A DNA stretch of 64,000 nt, taken from positions 186,001 to 250,000 of the forward strand of contig JAOTON010001605.1 in assembly GCA_034440635.1 (NCBI GenBank), given 5' to 3'. Position numbers and translations under genes: made by a program. The stretch comes from Lepas anatifera (Eukaryota > Arthropoda > Thecostraca > Lepadidae). The notes below the pieces were generated by a model. The model searched no databases. It was not told where the DNA came from and worked only from the letters and a program-made list of their open reading frames with translations. Shown in pieces: positions 32,439 to 44,700 of the stretch (the first letter of the stretch is position 1; each line of letters starts with the position of its first letter).

Positions 32439-33987
32439 ACGACATGATGAATTTATGATGGTCGAGTATTATATATGGATTCTCATGACTAGCACATATG
32501 TCAGAAGAAATCTGATACTCGCGAACCTAGTTCAGGCAAATATTGACGAAACAGAAGTTGAAATTACTTTCAGGCTAAGATTGGTACCCATTGAGGTCCG
32601 GATAAGCCCTTCGATATAGTTGCTGTCACTCTCCTCCAGATACATAGCCAGGTTCGTTTATACGTATGGAATAGTCCTTTTCTCTCTCGTTATGCTACAC
32701 AAGTCATATTCTGTTGGGGTAAATTGCTCACCTTCGTATACAATCAGTAGCCGCTGGAAAAATACTTTTTACGATCTTTCGATATGAAGATATTGATATG
32801 CAAATATTTCACTTTAAGGCAATTCTAGACTGTGCGCATATTAATGCTTATAAAACGAATGTGTTTCGACGACAATCCCTCCTTTTAGAGCATTGTACAA
32901 GTCGAGCTTATGACCGATAGTAAATGTTCTAGAGTAGAGGTAGATGTACTTTTGGTCACAACACAGGTTCCCGCGCCGGTAAACGTTACATGGCTCCAGC
33001 AAGGCATAAACAGTCCGACACAGAAGGAGAACGTATCAGACATGAACGTCATCAAAGCTTGACTGAGAAGGCTAAAAATGTCGACGACGGACCGAGGTCG
33101 GAATGTTTGAACGTATACAGTCATATACCTAAGAAAATGGGCGTACCCGTGTTAGTACATATTTTTTTCAACTCGATGTACTGATGCTGGACTTTGCGAG
33201 TGGCCTCCAGCCCACTTTCGCCAAACCACTCGGATCTAAAATGATAACAATAACGGCAGCTGTAGCACGTGAGGGTGCGCTCCGTTTTTTCGTGCGCTTT
33301 AATTTTTCTCCCCGACACGGTGTTTCATAATTACATTTCAAGCTTGAGATAGTTCTGTGATCTTGATTAAAAGCAGGGATCCAATCATTATTAACGGTGA
33401 AAATAAGTTTTTACCGTGGTTATTGGCATCAATCCACTTCACCCTCAACCGATGCGAATAACAGCACCAGATAACTCCGTTGAGAACCGTAAAAAGACAA
33501 GCATGTCGGCCCAGGCCCGTCAGGCACGATAGACGTAAAGACGAAGGCTGTATAAATAGCACGGACGTCGTGCTTAAACGACAGCGCTGAAGCTCCTGGG
33601 CACTTAAAGGGGTGCGTCGGTGTATTCCAATGAGACCATCAGTTCTGTTGAGGCATTTTTGTCTCAAAATCCTGAGCTTTCATTTAATATGCAGCAGTTC
33701 ATAGCTGTAAATATCCATATTCAGAGCCCAGAAGGATTCTGAATGGCTGATCAAGTCTAAAATCTACAAAATGGATGTTGTAAGAAACCTCGACGAACAT
33801 ATACAAACGTTTATGTGTTTTGAATAAGCACGTTCTCAGCTTTCGAACGATTTTATTTTGTCCTTTCAGTCGACAAATTGTTTACGGTAAACCGCGACCT
33901 CAACTCTATAATCGGCCTAACCGACTCGCAGATACGCCGTTATATGGGCGTGCGGTACTGCAATATTGTGCTTACATTCTCTTACCT
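32439..33987. other. Non-coding, nothing recognised
   Basis: I see no coding motif, repeat or RNA gene in this stretch. Short frames at 32885-33667 look random. Confidence 0.35.
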
Positions 33988-34020
33988 GAGCACTAAACAA
34001 GTCTAACTTGTTTAGTGCTC
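33988..34020. repeat. Perfect 15-bp inverted repeat (hairpin)
   Basis: GAGCACTAAACAAGT, a 3-base loop CTA, and the exact reverse complement. It could form a stable hairpin in RNA or mark a recombination footprint. Function unknown. Confidence 0.9.
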
Positions 34021-34850
34021 AATTTGACACCTTCGTTACCCCTGCATAATAGCTCCTTTACATCGAATGGGTTGTTGACTCACCGTATGGGAATCACTGG
34101 TCTCATGGAACGTGGCTAGAGCAGTAAGATCATTCCAGACGGCGCGGTTAGCATCTGCTTGTGTCGCTGGCGTCCGTGTCGGATTCACACGAACTGGGGC
34201 GCGGAGCCAAGGATCCTGCCGCCGCCAGCAGCGCCGTGTGCGCACGTTCAAAGCATTAGCCGCCATGGTGCTGACATTTCGTGGCCCATTGACCAGAAGG
34301 CACTTGGCGTGTCCCGTAGTTCCCATTCAGACCAACGCCAACACGACAGTGGACATGTCGCATTTTCCTCGCCCACTGGGACACAGTCGACTTGGAAGCA
34401 CTGGATGATGCCGCGAGACCAATAGGCGGAGAAGCTCTATGTCGAAGGCCGCCTCTGACCGCGGAGTCTGACGCGGCGTGCACGTTTATTTCGGAGCGGG
34501 CCGCAGCCACTCTGCGCTCCATTGGGTGGTGTCGCGGCGGCGATGGCCGACGCTCCAGCCGTGCAGCCCAAACAAACAGCTGCCGCTCTCGCTGCTCCAA
34601 AGGAGGGCCGTTGTCACTGCACCGGCACCTGCTGCTTCCGGCAGCATCGAGCCCACGTCGAATTAAGACCAATAATTGTCGCGCCACAGAGCACGCTCAT
34701 CCATCCGGGGCGCGAGTGAGCCGACTTACAACGGCAGAATGCATCAATCAAACAGAAACGCCGGACGACCGTCACCAGCAAGGTGCGAGGTTATCTCGGC
34801 ACAGACAGGCTGTCCAAGCGCTGCTGGCAATTATCATCGTCAGTGCTGGA
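34021..34850. other. GC-rich region with overlapping unassigned frames
   Basis: Arg/Ala/Pro-rich frames are open on both strands (34112-34865 plus, 34036-34687 minus). This is expected from GC-rich sequence and none has a known domain. A promoter or CpG-rich first exon is possible but unsupported. Confidence 0.35.
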
Positions 34851-35390
34851 GCTGGTGCAGCGTAACCGTCACTGCTCGTGGTAATTATCACGGAGAGTGC
34901 TGGCGCAGTGTAGTGGTTAGTGCCGGTGTAGTGTAGAGTGTGGTGCAGTGTAGTGGTCAGTGCCGGTACAGTGTTGTGATCAGTGCCGGTGTGGTGTAGA
35001 AATCCGTGCTGGTGTAGTGTAGGGGTCAGAGCCGGTGCAGTGTTGTGGTCAGTGCCGGTGTAGTGCAGTGATCAGTGCCGGTGCAGTGTAGTGGTCAAGG
35101 CTGGAGTAGTGTAGGGGCCAGTGCCGATATACTCTTGTGGTCAGTGCTGTTGCAGTGTGACAGTCAGTGCCGGTGTAGTGTAGTGGTCAGTGCCAGTGCA
35201 GTGCTGTGGTCAGTGCCGGTGCAGTGTTGTGGTCAGTGATGGTGTAGATGTCATTGCTGGTGTAGTGTAGGGGTCAGAGCCGGTGCAGTGTAGAAGTCAG
35301 TACTGGTGTAGTGTAACAGTCAGTCCCGGTGTAGTGTAGTGATCAGTGCCGGTGAAGTGTAGTGGTGAAGGCTAGTGTAGTTTAGCTCGA
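34850..35390 (+). repeat. Minisatellite of about 26 bp (TGTAGTGGTCAGTGCCGGTG)
   Basis: About twenty imperfect copies with core AGTGTAGTGGTCAGTGCCGG, varying at a few positions (GGTGCAG/GGTGTAG, TTGTGG/TAGTGG). It is non-coding. Confidence 0.9.
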
Positions 35391-36097
35391 TCACCTTCCG
35401 TATACGAGCGCTCACTGAATTAGCGTATGCTTCTTTGAATGGAGCGACGCCCCAGTGAGCTGCTCACTCGAAAGGTAGGATGTTCGGATCAATTAGTAGG
35501 ATTATTAAATACTTCCAAAGTTGGAGCCTCAGCAAGCTACAATCAGGGGTTGAGGTGTATTTTAATTTGTTTTCAAGTTAGTTTAAGCAGGGATCCACCC
35601 GCCATATTTCGGAGTCACCAGCGATTATCTATAATACGCCAGCTTTGCAGAATTTCTGCGAGGATGGAAACTTTGGCGGACTTATGCCAAAGTCTATTTT
35701 AATGCCGATGAAAAGCTGATGTCAGCGGTAAAAGTATGCGGGACGGTGAAGAAAGCAGTTTCTGGGACCATTTGATCCAGTGCAGAGGGAAGGCGGAGAA
35801 TTGTGGAAGTCAACGTGTGCAGTTGAAAGAAACATAATGAATTGGCATACATTGACACCATTCGCGATTCCGATGGCTGACAGTGCGACTGTGCCTGTGA
35901 GTGCAGACTTTAATCTTGGTGAAGTCATGTTAATTTCCTCACACATATCTATCTAAATTGCTTTTGGGAAATTTGCCCGCAATTTCGATATCCTTTCATT
36001 AACGTTACATTCTGCGTTGATCCCTATTCCAAGTATTGAATGGATCAGTAACTCTAAGAGCTTCATCGTACTTCATTTACCTCGGATACACGAAGGG
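35391..36097. other. Non-coding, nothing recognised
   Basis: Short frames (35439-35946) carry no motif that I know. Confidence 0.35.
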
Positions 36098-36227
36098 TTT
36101 CAGCACGCTCTATTTACGCACCGACCGCGGGAACGGACTTATCGACTCATTCTGCCTTCGGAACTCCAGGCTAAATGAGTCGATAAGCCCGTCCCCACAG
36201 ATGGTGCGTAAATACAGTGCACTGAAA
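36098..36227. repeat. Long imperfect hairpin, arms of about 58 nt
   Basis: The left arm from 36098 (TTTCAG, then TATTTACGCACC, CTTATCGACTCATT, TGCC at 36156) pairs with the right arm 36169-36227 (GGC, AATGAGTCGATAAG, GGTGCGTAAATA, CTGAAA). The loop is about 12 bases with one internal bulge. It resembles a foldback MITE or a microRNA precursor. The sequence alone does not decide between them. Confidence 0.8.
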
Positions 36228-36529
36228 ATGTTCACGCATCTGGGGTAATTAAAGGCAGCCGCACGGGCCGCTTCCCCTTGGTGTAGTGCATGTCACAAAC
36301 ATACCATCACTTTCACATCATATCAATTCTTGGTGAAATATATGCCCACCCTTTAGTGAAATATTGCGACAACAGTTAAAGTAAAAATTTAATCGGCAAG
36401 AATAGTTATCTGGAACCTCAATAACAGAGCACATTCCCACATAAATTTGACTCTACAAGCCATGAACTTCCGCTTCAACGAATGAAAGAGCGTCCATACC
36501 TTAGACACGCAACCCAAAGTTTAGCCCTT

Positions 36530-37280
36530 CACCGCAGGGGGTCCGATCAGCCCCCCCCATTTGACCCTCTCGTTTTTTTGCGAATGATTCCCAGCCGATT
36601 TAAATGACACGCATTTTGCATGTCTCTAGGGTGATCAATTCGACAACTTATGACCACCAAACACTGACATAAGGCCACGTCAGGTCAACGAGTGGTGGCG
36701 TCATTTCTAAAACCACATCAGGCGATTATGTTCTAAACTGTCAGGGTGTAACTAGGCTTCTAGAAGAGCAGATCAACTGTCAAAATATAATTCGCAAGTT
36801 CTTGAAACGAACAATCTGCTCGCTGTCATCCATCTCGAGGTTAGGTCAATACCAATGTCTGCGGAGGTCACCAAAGTTCACGGTTTTTTTAATTGTTTGT
36901 GTCTACAACTTTTGAACGAAAGAAGATACAGCCTTAAATTTGGTATCGAAGTGATGAGCATGGGTCAAGGATTTTAGTGATTTTCACATGACCTTGTAAG
37001 GGTATCATTTGACCCTGACCCGGGGTCAAGACCGCAATTTAATCTTACAAGGTTGTGTCGCATATCACTTGAATTCTTGAGTCAGGACAAACGCATTGAT
37101 GCCTTTTGTTTTGTTGTAAATTTAATTGTTCCCGAGTTATACGGGATTTCCTAAGTGGGTCTAAATTTAACCCATGTTGGCCCACTGTGATATCACGGGT
37201 CAGCGGATGTGATTCAATCTAGACTTCAAAAGTGGAAGAAGGTAAGTCACTTTTACCGTCATTTCAAGTTTTAAGTATCA
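36530..37280 (+). repeat. Dispersed TGACC-rich repeat
   Basis: The block around 36580-36655 (GCGAATGATTCC, then AGGGTGATCAATTCGA) recurs inverted at 59975-60060. Downstream the sequence is dense in AGGTCA/TGACC half-sites, as also seen at 41570-43450. It is probably one dispersed non-coding family. Confidence 0.55.
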
Positions 37281-37852
37281 CTGTTGGTTCCCGATATCGT
37301 AAGGGGGTCCCATAGGAGCCCCTCCCCCAGGAGGTAGTGTGTACGAAAAAATCCCAGGCGATGTCGGGTTAAAAGGGTAATGTTTGCGGACTACACCCGA
37401 ATCAACGTGTGCCACTGGAAACGAACTCGCCAGCTGGTGCCAAGGAACCAGCTGGCCAGTCTGGCACCCTTCATCTCTCCGGTATCTTTTCGCATTTTGC
37501 ATATGACAATGTAAGCCAGTGGTAAGCAAAGTCCTAGAGAAACACCCTCAGCGGCGATAAAAAACTGGCCGCGACACCTGGTCGACTGAAGGAAGGCAGC
37601 ATGTATCCGGAGCACCACCTCACTTCCGACCTGGCACCGCCCCAGCTCTCCAAGCTCAGGCGTCACCGCCTCCAAACTCGGCCCACTAATAGCAGTGTTT
37701 AGTGTTGAGCGGAAGTGTTTTACGATACCACGCAGCAACCAGGAAATTCCTTTTCACCAAACCGACAGCGCAAACAAGGCTCTCACCAGAGAGCGTGGGT
37801 CTGAACCGATATATTCACCAGTCATGCCTTAACCTGAGTCTGAAGCATGTCA
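37281..37852. other. Left flank of second composite element, no gene
   Basis: Unassigned short frames only; no repeat seen. Confidence 0.35.
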
Positions 37853-37964
37853 GTGGGCGCCAGGGGTGTAATTTTCTATCTCTTTGGGGGTGCCCGGGCA
37901 CCCCAATCCTAATTTGAGCACCCCCAATCATGTGTTGAGCACCCCCAATACATGTGCCGCCCCT

Positions 37965-39180
37965 GGCTTATCACCGCTGCTCTGAACAGTGCCATCCCTA
38001 TCTCATTACTACCGCCCTGATTCGTGCCGCCACTGCCACCAACAGTTAATCACTGCCGCCCCCCCTACGGATGATTACTGCCGCATTTGGCTCACCAATG
38101 ATCAGCTGGCTGATCACTGCCGCCCCTGGTCACCACTGCCACCCCCCGGCTGATCTCTGCCGCCCGTGGTTCGTCACAGCCGCCCCCTGGCTGATCGCTG
38201 TCGCCCGTGGTTCATATTAACTTCCGCCCCCTGGCTAATCACCGCCGTCATCCGACTTATAACTGCCGCCCCCTGACTGATAACTGCCGGCCCCTGGCTG
38301 ATAACTGCCGACCCTGCCCGGTCACTGCAGCCCCTGGCTGATCACGGCCGCCCCTGACGGATAAGTGCCGCCCCCTGACTGATAAATACTGCCCATAGCT
38401 TATCACTGCCGCCCCCTGGCTGATCATTGCCGCCCCCTGACTGATAAATGCCGCCCCCTGGTTGATCACTGCCGCACCCTGGCTGATCGCTGCCGTCCCC
38501 TGACTGATAACTGCCGCCCCCTGGCTTATAACTGTCGCCCCTGGCTGAGCACTGCCGCCCCTGGCTGATCACTGCCGCCCCTTGACTGATAATTGCCGCC
38601 CCCTGACTGATAAATGCCGCCCCTGGCTGACCATTGCCGCCCCCTGGCTGATCACTGCCGCCTCCCGGCCGATAACTGCCGCCCCTGGCTGATCACTGCC
38701 GCCCCCTGACTGATAAATGCCGCCCCCTGGCGAATAATTCCGCCCCTGGTGGATAACTGCCGCCCCCTAGCTGATCGATGCCTTCCCCTGACTGATAATT
38801 GCCACCCCTGGCTGATAACTACCGCCCCTGACTGAGCACTGCCGCCCCTGAATGATAAGTGTCGCCCCCTGGCTGATAACTGCCGTCCCTGCCTAAGCAC
38901 TGCCACCCCTGGTTGATGACTGCCGCCCCCGACTGATAACTGCCGCCCCTGCCTAAGCACTGCCGCCCCTGGCTGATCACTGCCGCCCCCTGACTGATAA
39001 CTGCCGCCTCCTGGCGGATAACGTCCGCCTCTGGCTGGTCACTGCCGCCCCCTGGCTGATCACTGCCGTCCCCTGACGGATAACTTCCGCCCCCTGACTG
39101 ATAACTACCGCCCCTGGCTGATAACTGCCGCCCCTGGCTGATCACTGCCGCCCCTGGTTCATCACTGCCATCTCCCGGGG
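37965..39180 (+). repeat. 20-21-bp minisatellite (CTGATCACTGCCGCCCCCTGG)
   Basis: Some fifty to sixty imperfect tandem copies of GCTGATCACTGCCGCCCC with variants GACTGATAACTGCC. The array reappears in shorter, more diverged blocks at 39590-39980, 40200-40530 and 40920-41360. Gly/Ser/Gln-rich minus-strand frames here are artefacts of the repeat. Confidence 0.95.
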
Positions 39181-39585
39181 CAGTGAGCATCCTGGGAATA
39201 TCTGGGCAGTGAGCGTTGTGGGGGTGTATGCTTCCGTGAATATCACTAGCATCATGTCATATCTGAGGAGGGTTAGTTTTAATGTCATATATTCATTTTA
39301 GTAGTATTTCAGGTTTTACATAACGTCAAATTTCATTTTACCTAGTCAGTGACCTTTCTAGGACGTTTCTTTTTTCAGTATTTATATTTTATTTTATCTA
39401 TTTATTTAATTTGTTTTTATATAATCTTCTGATACAATGTTCACAACCTGACCTGTTCTACCACCTGAATTGTGGAAGCTTGTGCGGAAATGTCCTATTT
39501 ACGTATTTAATTTAGTGTTATGGGCGCGGTAGGACCCTATAAATCGGCCCACCCTAAAACACCAATATGATGATGGACCTTCTCC
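39181..39585. other. AT-rich gap between minisatellite blocks
   Basis: Low-complexity T-rich sequence with no coding potential. Confidence 0.5.
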
Positions 39586-39589
39586 CGGC

Positions 39590-41360
39590 GGATCACTGCC
39601 GCCCCTGGTTCATCACTGTCGCCCTAATTCATACCGCCTCTGGCTCACCAATGCTGTCCCCGGCATATTTTGACCCAAACGCGTGCCGCCCCGACTCATC
39701 GCTGCCGCCCCTGGTTCATCACTACCGCCCACTGGCTGATCAGTGTCTCCTCTGGTTCATCACTGCCATCCTGATTAATCACTACTGCCCTAATTTACGC
39801 CGCCCCTGGCTAATCAATACACTCCCCGTTTTTTAATCAACCCATATATTATGAACCGCCCCTGGTTAGACACTTCCTCCCTCGAATCCTCGTTGCCCCC
39901 CCCGCCGAGTGATCACTGCCGTCCCTGGTTTATCACTGCCGATTAGAACAATCCGGCCATGGCCCCCCAAAATCAGTCAAACTTAAGTCCTGCTGTCAGC
40001 ACAGTTTTGTCAGCAGGAATCTGCAACACCTCTCCAGAAAGCAAACAACGGCCCAATATCGTCTAATCGTTATATGTTTGCCTATTGGAGGAATGTCTCC
40101 AAACCAAGTAAATGGTAGACTGCTGCTGCCGTGCTTTTACTGTTTTAGTGTCAGCCAGGGGTGAAATTTTCTATCTCTTTAGGGTGAGCGAGCACACCCT
40201 ATCATAATTTGAGTACCCCTAGTACATGCGTCGCCCCCCGGCTCAGCATTGCTGCCCTGATTCATGCCGCCCCCGGTTCATTACTACCACCCTGATTCGT
40301 GCCAGCCCTGACTTATCACTGCCGCCCTGATTCAAACAGCACCTGGCTCATCACTGCTGACAGTGGCCCACCAGTAATATCCTCGAATTATCACTGTCAC
40401 CCTGTTCCATCCCGCCTCTAGCTCATCGCTACCGTCTCGGCTAATGAATGCCGCCCCTGGCTTAGCACTCCCGCTCTAATTCGTGCCGCTCGGGCTCACG
40501 ACTGCCGCTCCCAGCTCAGGGACAGCAGATTCCATTTTCGGGCCGGTCTGCAAGATTTTCGGGAGGGGCGCCTTCCTCCCCAGAGGGAGGAAGCGCCTCC
40601 ATCTCCAGGGGGGTGCCTTTGGCTCCCAAGGGGCGCCCACTCAGGGGGGAGGCGCTGACATAATTTCCGAGCGTTTAGTAGATAAATTGGGCTTTTTGCT
40701 CACCATGGGAAGGCTTTGATAACAGGGGGCACCATTCATATGTGAAACTATTTTTATTTTGCACAGAGGGCCCTACCTATTCAGGTAGGCGGTGTTTAGG
40801 CCTGATTTTCTCTTGGCTGGCTGGGGGCGCCACCCGGACCAAGCCAATACCGGGCGTGCAAAAAAATACTTTTACGCACCCTCATTTTTTTAGGGTGTGC
40901 AACTGCACACCCTGTCACCCGGAATCAACCGTACCTGCCCCAGCTTATCTCTTCCACCCTGATTCGTGCCACCCGTAGTTTATAACCACTATCTATCGCT
41001 CACCATTCCCGTCCTCGGCTTTTCCCCGTTGCCTTGATTCGTGCCGCCCCCGGCTAATCAATGCCGCCCCCTCCCCACTTTATCACTTCCGCCCTGGTTC
41101 TTGCCACCCCTAGTCCATAACTGCCGCCCCCGAGTCCTCACTGCCACCCTCCTCTTGTCACTTCCACTCTGATTCGCCCCACTCCTAGTTCATTGCTATT
41201 GCCCCTGGCTCCTCACTGCCGCCCTCGACTTATGACTGTTCAGTTTCTTGCCGCGCCGGCCAATCACTTTCGCCCCCCCCCAACTTATCCCTTCCAACCT
41301 AATTTGGGTCGTTCTTTGTCCATAAATGTCGCCCTGGGCTCATCACTGCAGCACTGATTA
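39590..41360 (+). repeat. Diverged minisatellite blocks with nested element end
   Basis: Diverged GCCGCCCCTGGTTCATCACT units occupy 39590-39980, 40200-40530 and 40920-41360. Between them lie an AVSTVLSA-type exon fragment (39988-40018), a second CAGGGGTGAAATTTTC end (40156) and a 9-bp-stem hairpin (AGGGTGTGC, loop AACT) at 40891-40912. Confidence 0.7.
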
Positions 41361-43640
41361 CACTGGTCAACAAAAATTAACTTTTGTCATGGATCCAATG
41401 CAAAATAGTTCGTATCAGGGGTAATTTGTGGCGCTGAACACGAATCTAGCAGCAGAAATGCCGTATCAGATCAGAATTTTGAGATATATTATGTCTGTGT
41501 GTCGTCTTTGCGCAAGCCTACTTGGCATCCGTGATATTGACAGTGCAAAACCCTAGAGTTCGAGGAAAATGAACGTTTGGGTGTTATGGAGGCTAGGGTA
41601 TTATACCCTAAACACAATTTTTATAGACCTAGGTCAATATATTCAAGGTTGAATGAGGCCATATAGGTTAAATTCTGTCTGTGCAGGGTAGCCATTGGGA
41701 AATGCCGTGATTATGCGATGAGAAGCCGGATGTGGAGAGAAAGTGACATAAAGTAACGGCGGAAAGGTCTGAGGCAATGTTCTCTGACACTTTTAGGTCA
41801 AGGTCGTTCAAGGCCATTGGCCTTTGACGTCAGAATATTACATTTTGCCTATAACGTATACTGCAACTAGCACTATGGCAATCGTCGGGCGAGAAATCAG
41901 GTTTGACCTTGACCTATGACCTTTGACTTGAATCTGCGACATTGAGCTCAAGATCGAGTGACCTAGCCGATGGCATCATGTGACTCTGACATAAAATCCT
42001 CATCATATAACATTGTGACGTCACCACTCGGTCTACAATACCGACGAGCTTGTGTGGCCTGTGTGAGGAAAGCCTAGGGGCTATACACAAGGTATGCTCT
42101 GGGGAAGAAACCAGGTCCTATGGCAAAACAACGGTTACTAAATTTGAGATCAGCGGTATCGAAATAAGTAGAAACAGGTGCTCACGTGCCGGATCCATTT
42201 TGGCTGTTGACCAGTGTTATTACCCCCCCCCTGTGTGTTAAATTACAAATAAAGGGCGTGTGGGGATGCATGGGTGCAGTAGAGTGCCATCTTTGTTAAT
42301 ATTTACAGAACAATACATGCGTTGTTTGGAGCGTTATCGGTGTCTTATCTCTTTCACGTAGTGATTAACCCTTGCCCCGGTGGCGGGTACGAGCCACTTT
42401 CACCCTGGCATGGGGGGGGAAGTAAAAGAAGACCCCACTTCCTAAAAACTAGGGAAGTTTAAAAAAAACGTAAAACAGGAATCGAAAGCTCTTCAAAGAA
42501 CGATATGAAGATAATTCGGTCATTTTTCTCGTCAGATCAACATCAAAGTCACCAGAGGTCAAAATAGATCAAAATTGCTAATATGAGGTGTACTAAGAAA
42601 ACCGCCTTTCCCTCAGAAACTAAGATAACTAGAAACATTGTTTTAACACAATTTGAAAGCTCTTGCGCTGCTCTTTCATTGCAATGCGATTCATTTTCGG
42701 GTCAGGTCAAAGCTTAGGGAGCTGCAGGTCACTGAACATTGGGAATATTCTTGGGAATGTCCATAGCTGTCCATGCACAAGGGAGTTTCTTTTTTCGCTA
42801 ATAACTTCCAAACCAATCAAGATACAGTAATATTTGATGCACCATTGCAATTTTCTCGTCAATACAAATCGAATTATATATGATATTGCTATGCTAGGTA
42901 CAATTCAAAATTGACCTGACTCAGGCAAACAGTTTGACCCAACTACTTGACCTGGTATAGTCATGGTGTATATCATTTGCCTTGCAGTGGCCATACAAAG
43001 ACTTTGGTGATAAACTAAAAGTTCCATCTCTGTTTATTCAATATTTATAGAGAAAAAACAACGAAAAATTCTTATTCAACCTTAGGGGCCCTTCAAAGGT
43101 CACAGGTCAACATTTTTAGTATCAGCTACAGAAATGGGCTAAGAGCAAGTCCTAACCGATATTTGAAGTTTCTATCATCCATACTTACTAAAAACGCTCA
43201 TTTCGAGATTTCCCCCATGCATTTGCAATGGGAAGGTCAAGTCCAGTACATGACCTTAGGTCACCAATATCGAAAATCCCAGAACACATGTTGTCGCTCC
43301 TGGTGGGCCCACTATGTGGTATGAGGTTTAACTTGATGGATTAACCTTCTTTTTAATTATGCAATCCTAAGCATTTTTTAGGTGAAGTCCCTTCACCTGA
43401 CTTGGCGACCTGACCTGATATGACCTTGAGCTAAAATTTTCAGGAAAGATGTAAAAATTATAAAGGAACGGCTAGACTAAGTTTGGCAGCGCTGCACGCC
43501 ATCGTGTTCCGGTCACTTTGGAAAAACCCGAGGAGTTTCTAAAGGACTTCCACCCGGGCGAAGGTTATGTCCTTTGCTTTCGTTTCATTTTCCGTCCACT
43601 CTGCCACTCGAAAATAAATCCAATTCCGCAAAACTGTACT
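41361..43640. repeat. AGGTCA/TGACC-rich non-coding interior
   Basis: No coding region is present. The hexamer TGACCT/AGGTCA and near variants occur many times, often as direct repeats (TTGACCTTGACCTATGACCT near 41910). This resembles the repeat at 36530-37280. Confidence 0.5.
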
Positions 43641-43926
43641 TCAATCGTTGATAGATTTACCTCTCAGATTGGATGTTTTAAGATGTGTATGTAGCTTTGA
43701 GATGTCGCCTAAAAAACAAACATGTTTGGCAAAAGCTGTAGAATACCTGCTCAACATTAAAATAAAATGTCCCCTGAGCTATAAAAGGTGCAAAATAGCA
43801 ATGAATAGCATATGTTGTGCAATGAAGGGGTGCCGCCCCCGCAACGCTGCCGCCCCTATGGGATGCCGCCCCCTACCGGCTGAGCACCCCCAAAGATTCT
43901 GGGAAAATTACACCCCTGGTGGGCGC

Positions 43927-44690
43927 TATACGACCATCCAGGTTGGCGCGCACTACAGCCCAAATAATCAACCAGAAGGATGTCATGACCGTATGCATGA
44001 TGATCGATGAGAAATATTGGCTGTGCAAACAATATCTTAAGTTATGTTAGATCATTGATTGAGGGAGGGCAGGGGTTACAAGGGTCTTGGGGAGGCAGGG
44101 AACATATTAAAGCTAAAGTGAGGCACCAAAACTAGATTTCTAGTGAATAACCTACGGACTCACAATCGAATGCGCCAGAATCAATCTCGGAATATGGGCG
44201 GCCCAGCATTTTTAGCGCTTAACAGCCGGAGCCATAAGCGTCACCACCCGGCAAAAACGTGGGGGAGTCAGCCAAACTTCAAACTGACGCTGACAAAAAC
44301 TTTCCACGTTATGGCCACATACTGTTCCGAATTTCGGCTCCTTGTTGCCTTCTGCAGCGGCTGGTTATAAGAATGTCCGGTTTTCTCCCATTTTGACTGA
44401 GATCAGGAAATTTTTGGCCAAAATTGGGGGGCCAGGCTCCCTGGCTTCCCCGGTGGCGACGCCCCTGGCCGGAGCCACCCAACCTGCTTCAGGTGCATAG
44501 TACCACTGCTGATACTGAGCAGTCATTATGCATTACACAACAGAAACACCAGAGCACAAGCATAGGTAGATGTCAAAAGTGATTATCCACTTGGCCAATG
44601 CTAGCTCTGACCCAATCACATACTTTTTTCGTCAGTTTTGCGGGCTGAATCTGTCTTACCCAGTTCAGAGGTAGCCGCCTCGCCCCCGAA
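43927..44690. other. Right flank of composite element, no gene
   Basis: Short frames only, none recognisable. Confidence 0.35.
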
Positions 44691-44700
44691 AGCCATCATT

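Larger units (their letters stand above)
37861..43918. mobile_element. Composite hAT-type element, 6.06 kb, perfect TIR and 8-bp duplication
   Basis: The terminal inverted repeats CAGGGGTGTAATTTTC (37861-37876) and its complement (43903-43918) match at all 16 bases. GTGGGCGC is duplicated exactly at 37853-37860 and 43919-43926. This is the hAT insertion signature. A second left-end copy with one change begins at 40156, with the same adjoining sequence (TTTTCTATCTCTTT), so another copy is nested or duplicated inside. The interior is minisatellite and AGGTCA-rich non-coding DNA. No transposase frame exists, so it depends on another element. Confidence 0.88.

Noticed and set aside
34256..34687. 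143-residue minus-strand frame
   Set aside because: Arg/Ser/Ala-rich with no recognisable domain; overlaps equally open plus-strand frames.
38257..39190. Gly/Ser/Gln-rich minus-strand proteins
   Set aside because: All arise from reading the 20-21-bp minisatellite; frames shift with unit length and there is no start context.
40891..40912. Hairpin AGGGTGTGC-AACT-GCACACCCT as a functional element
   Set aside because: The stem is only 9 bp within repeat-derived DNA; chance formation is likely.
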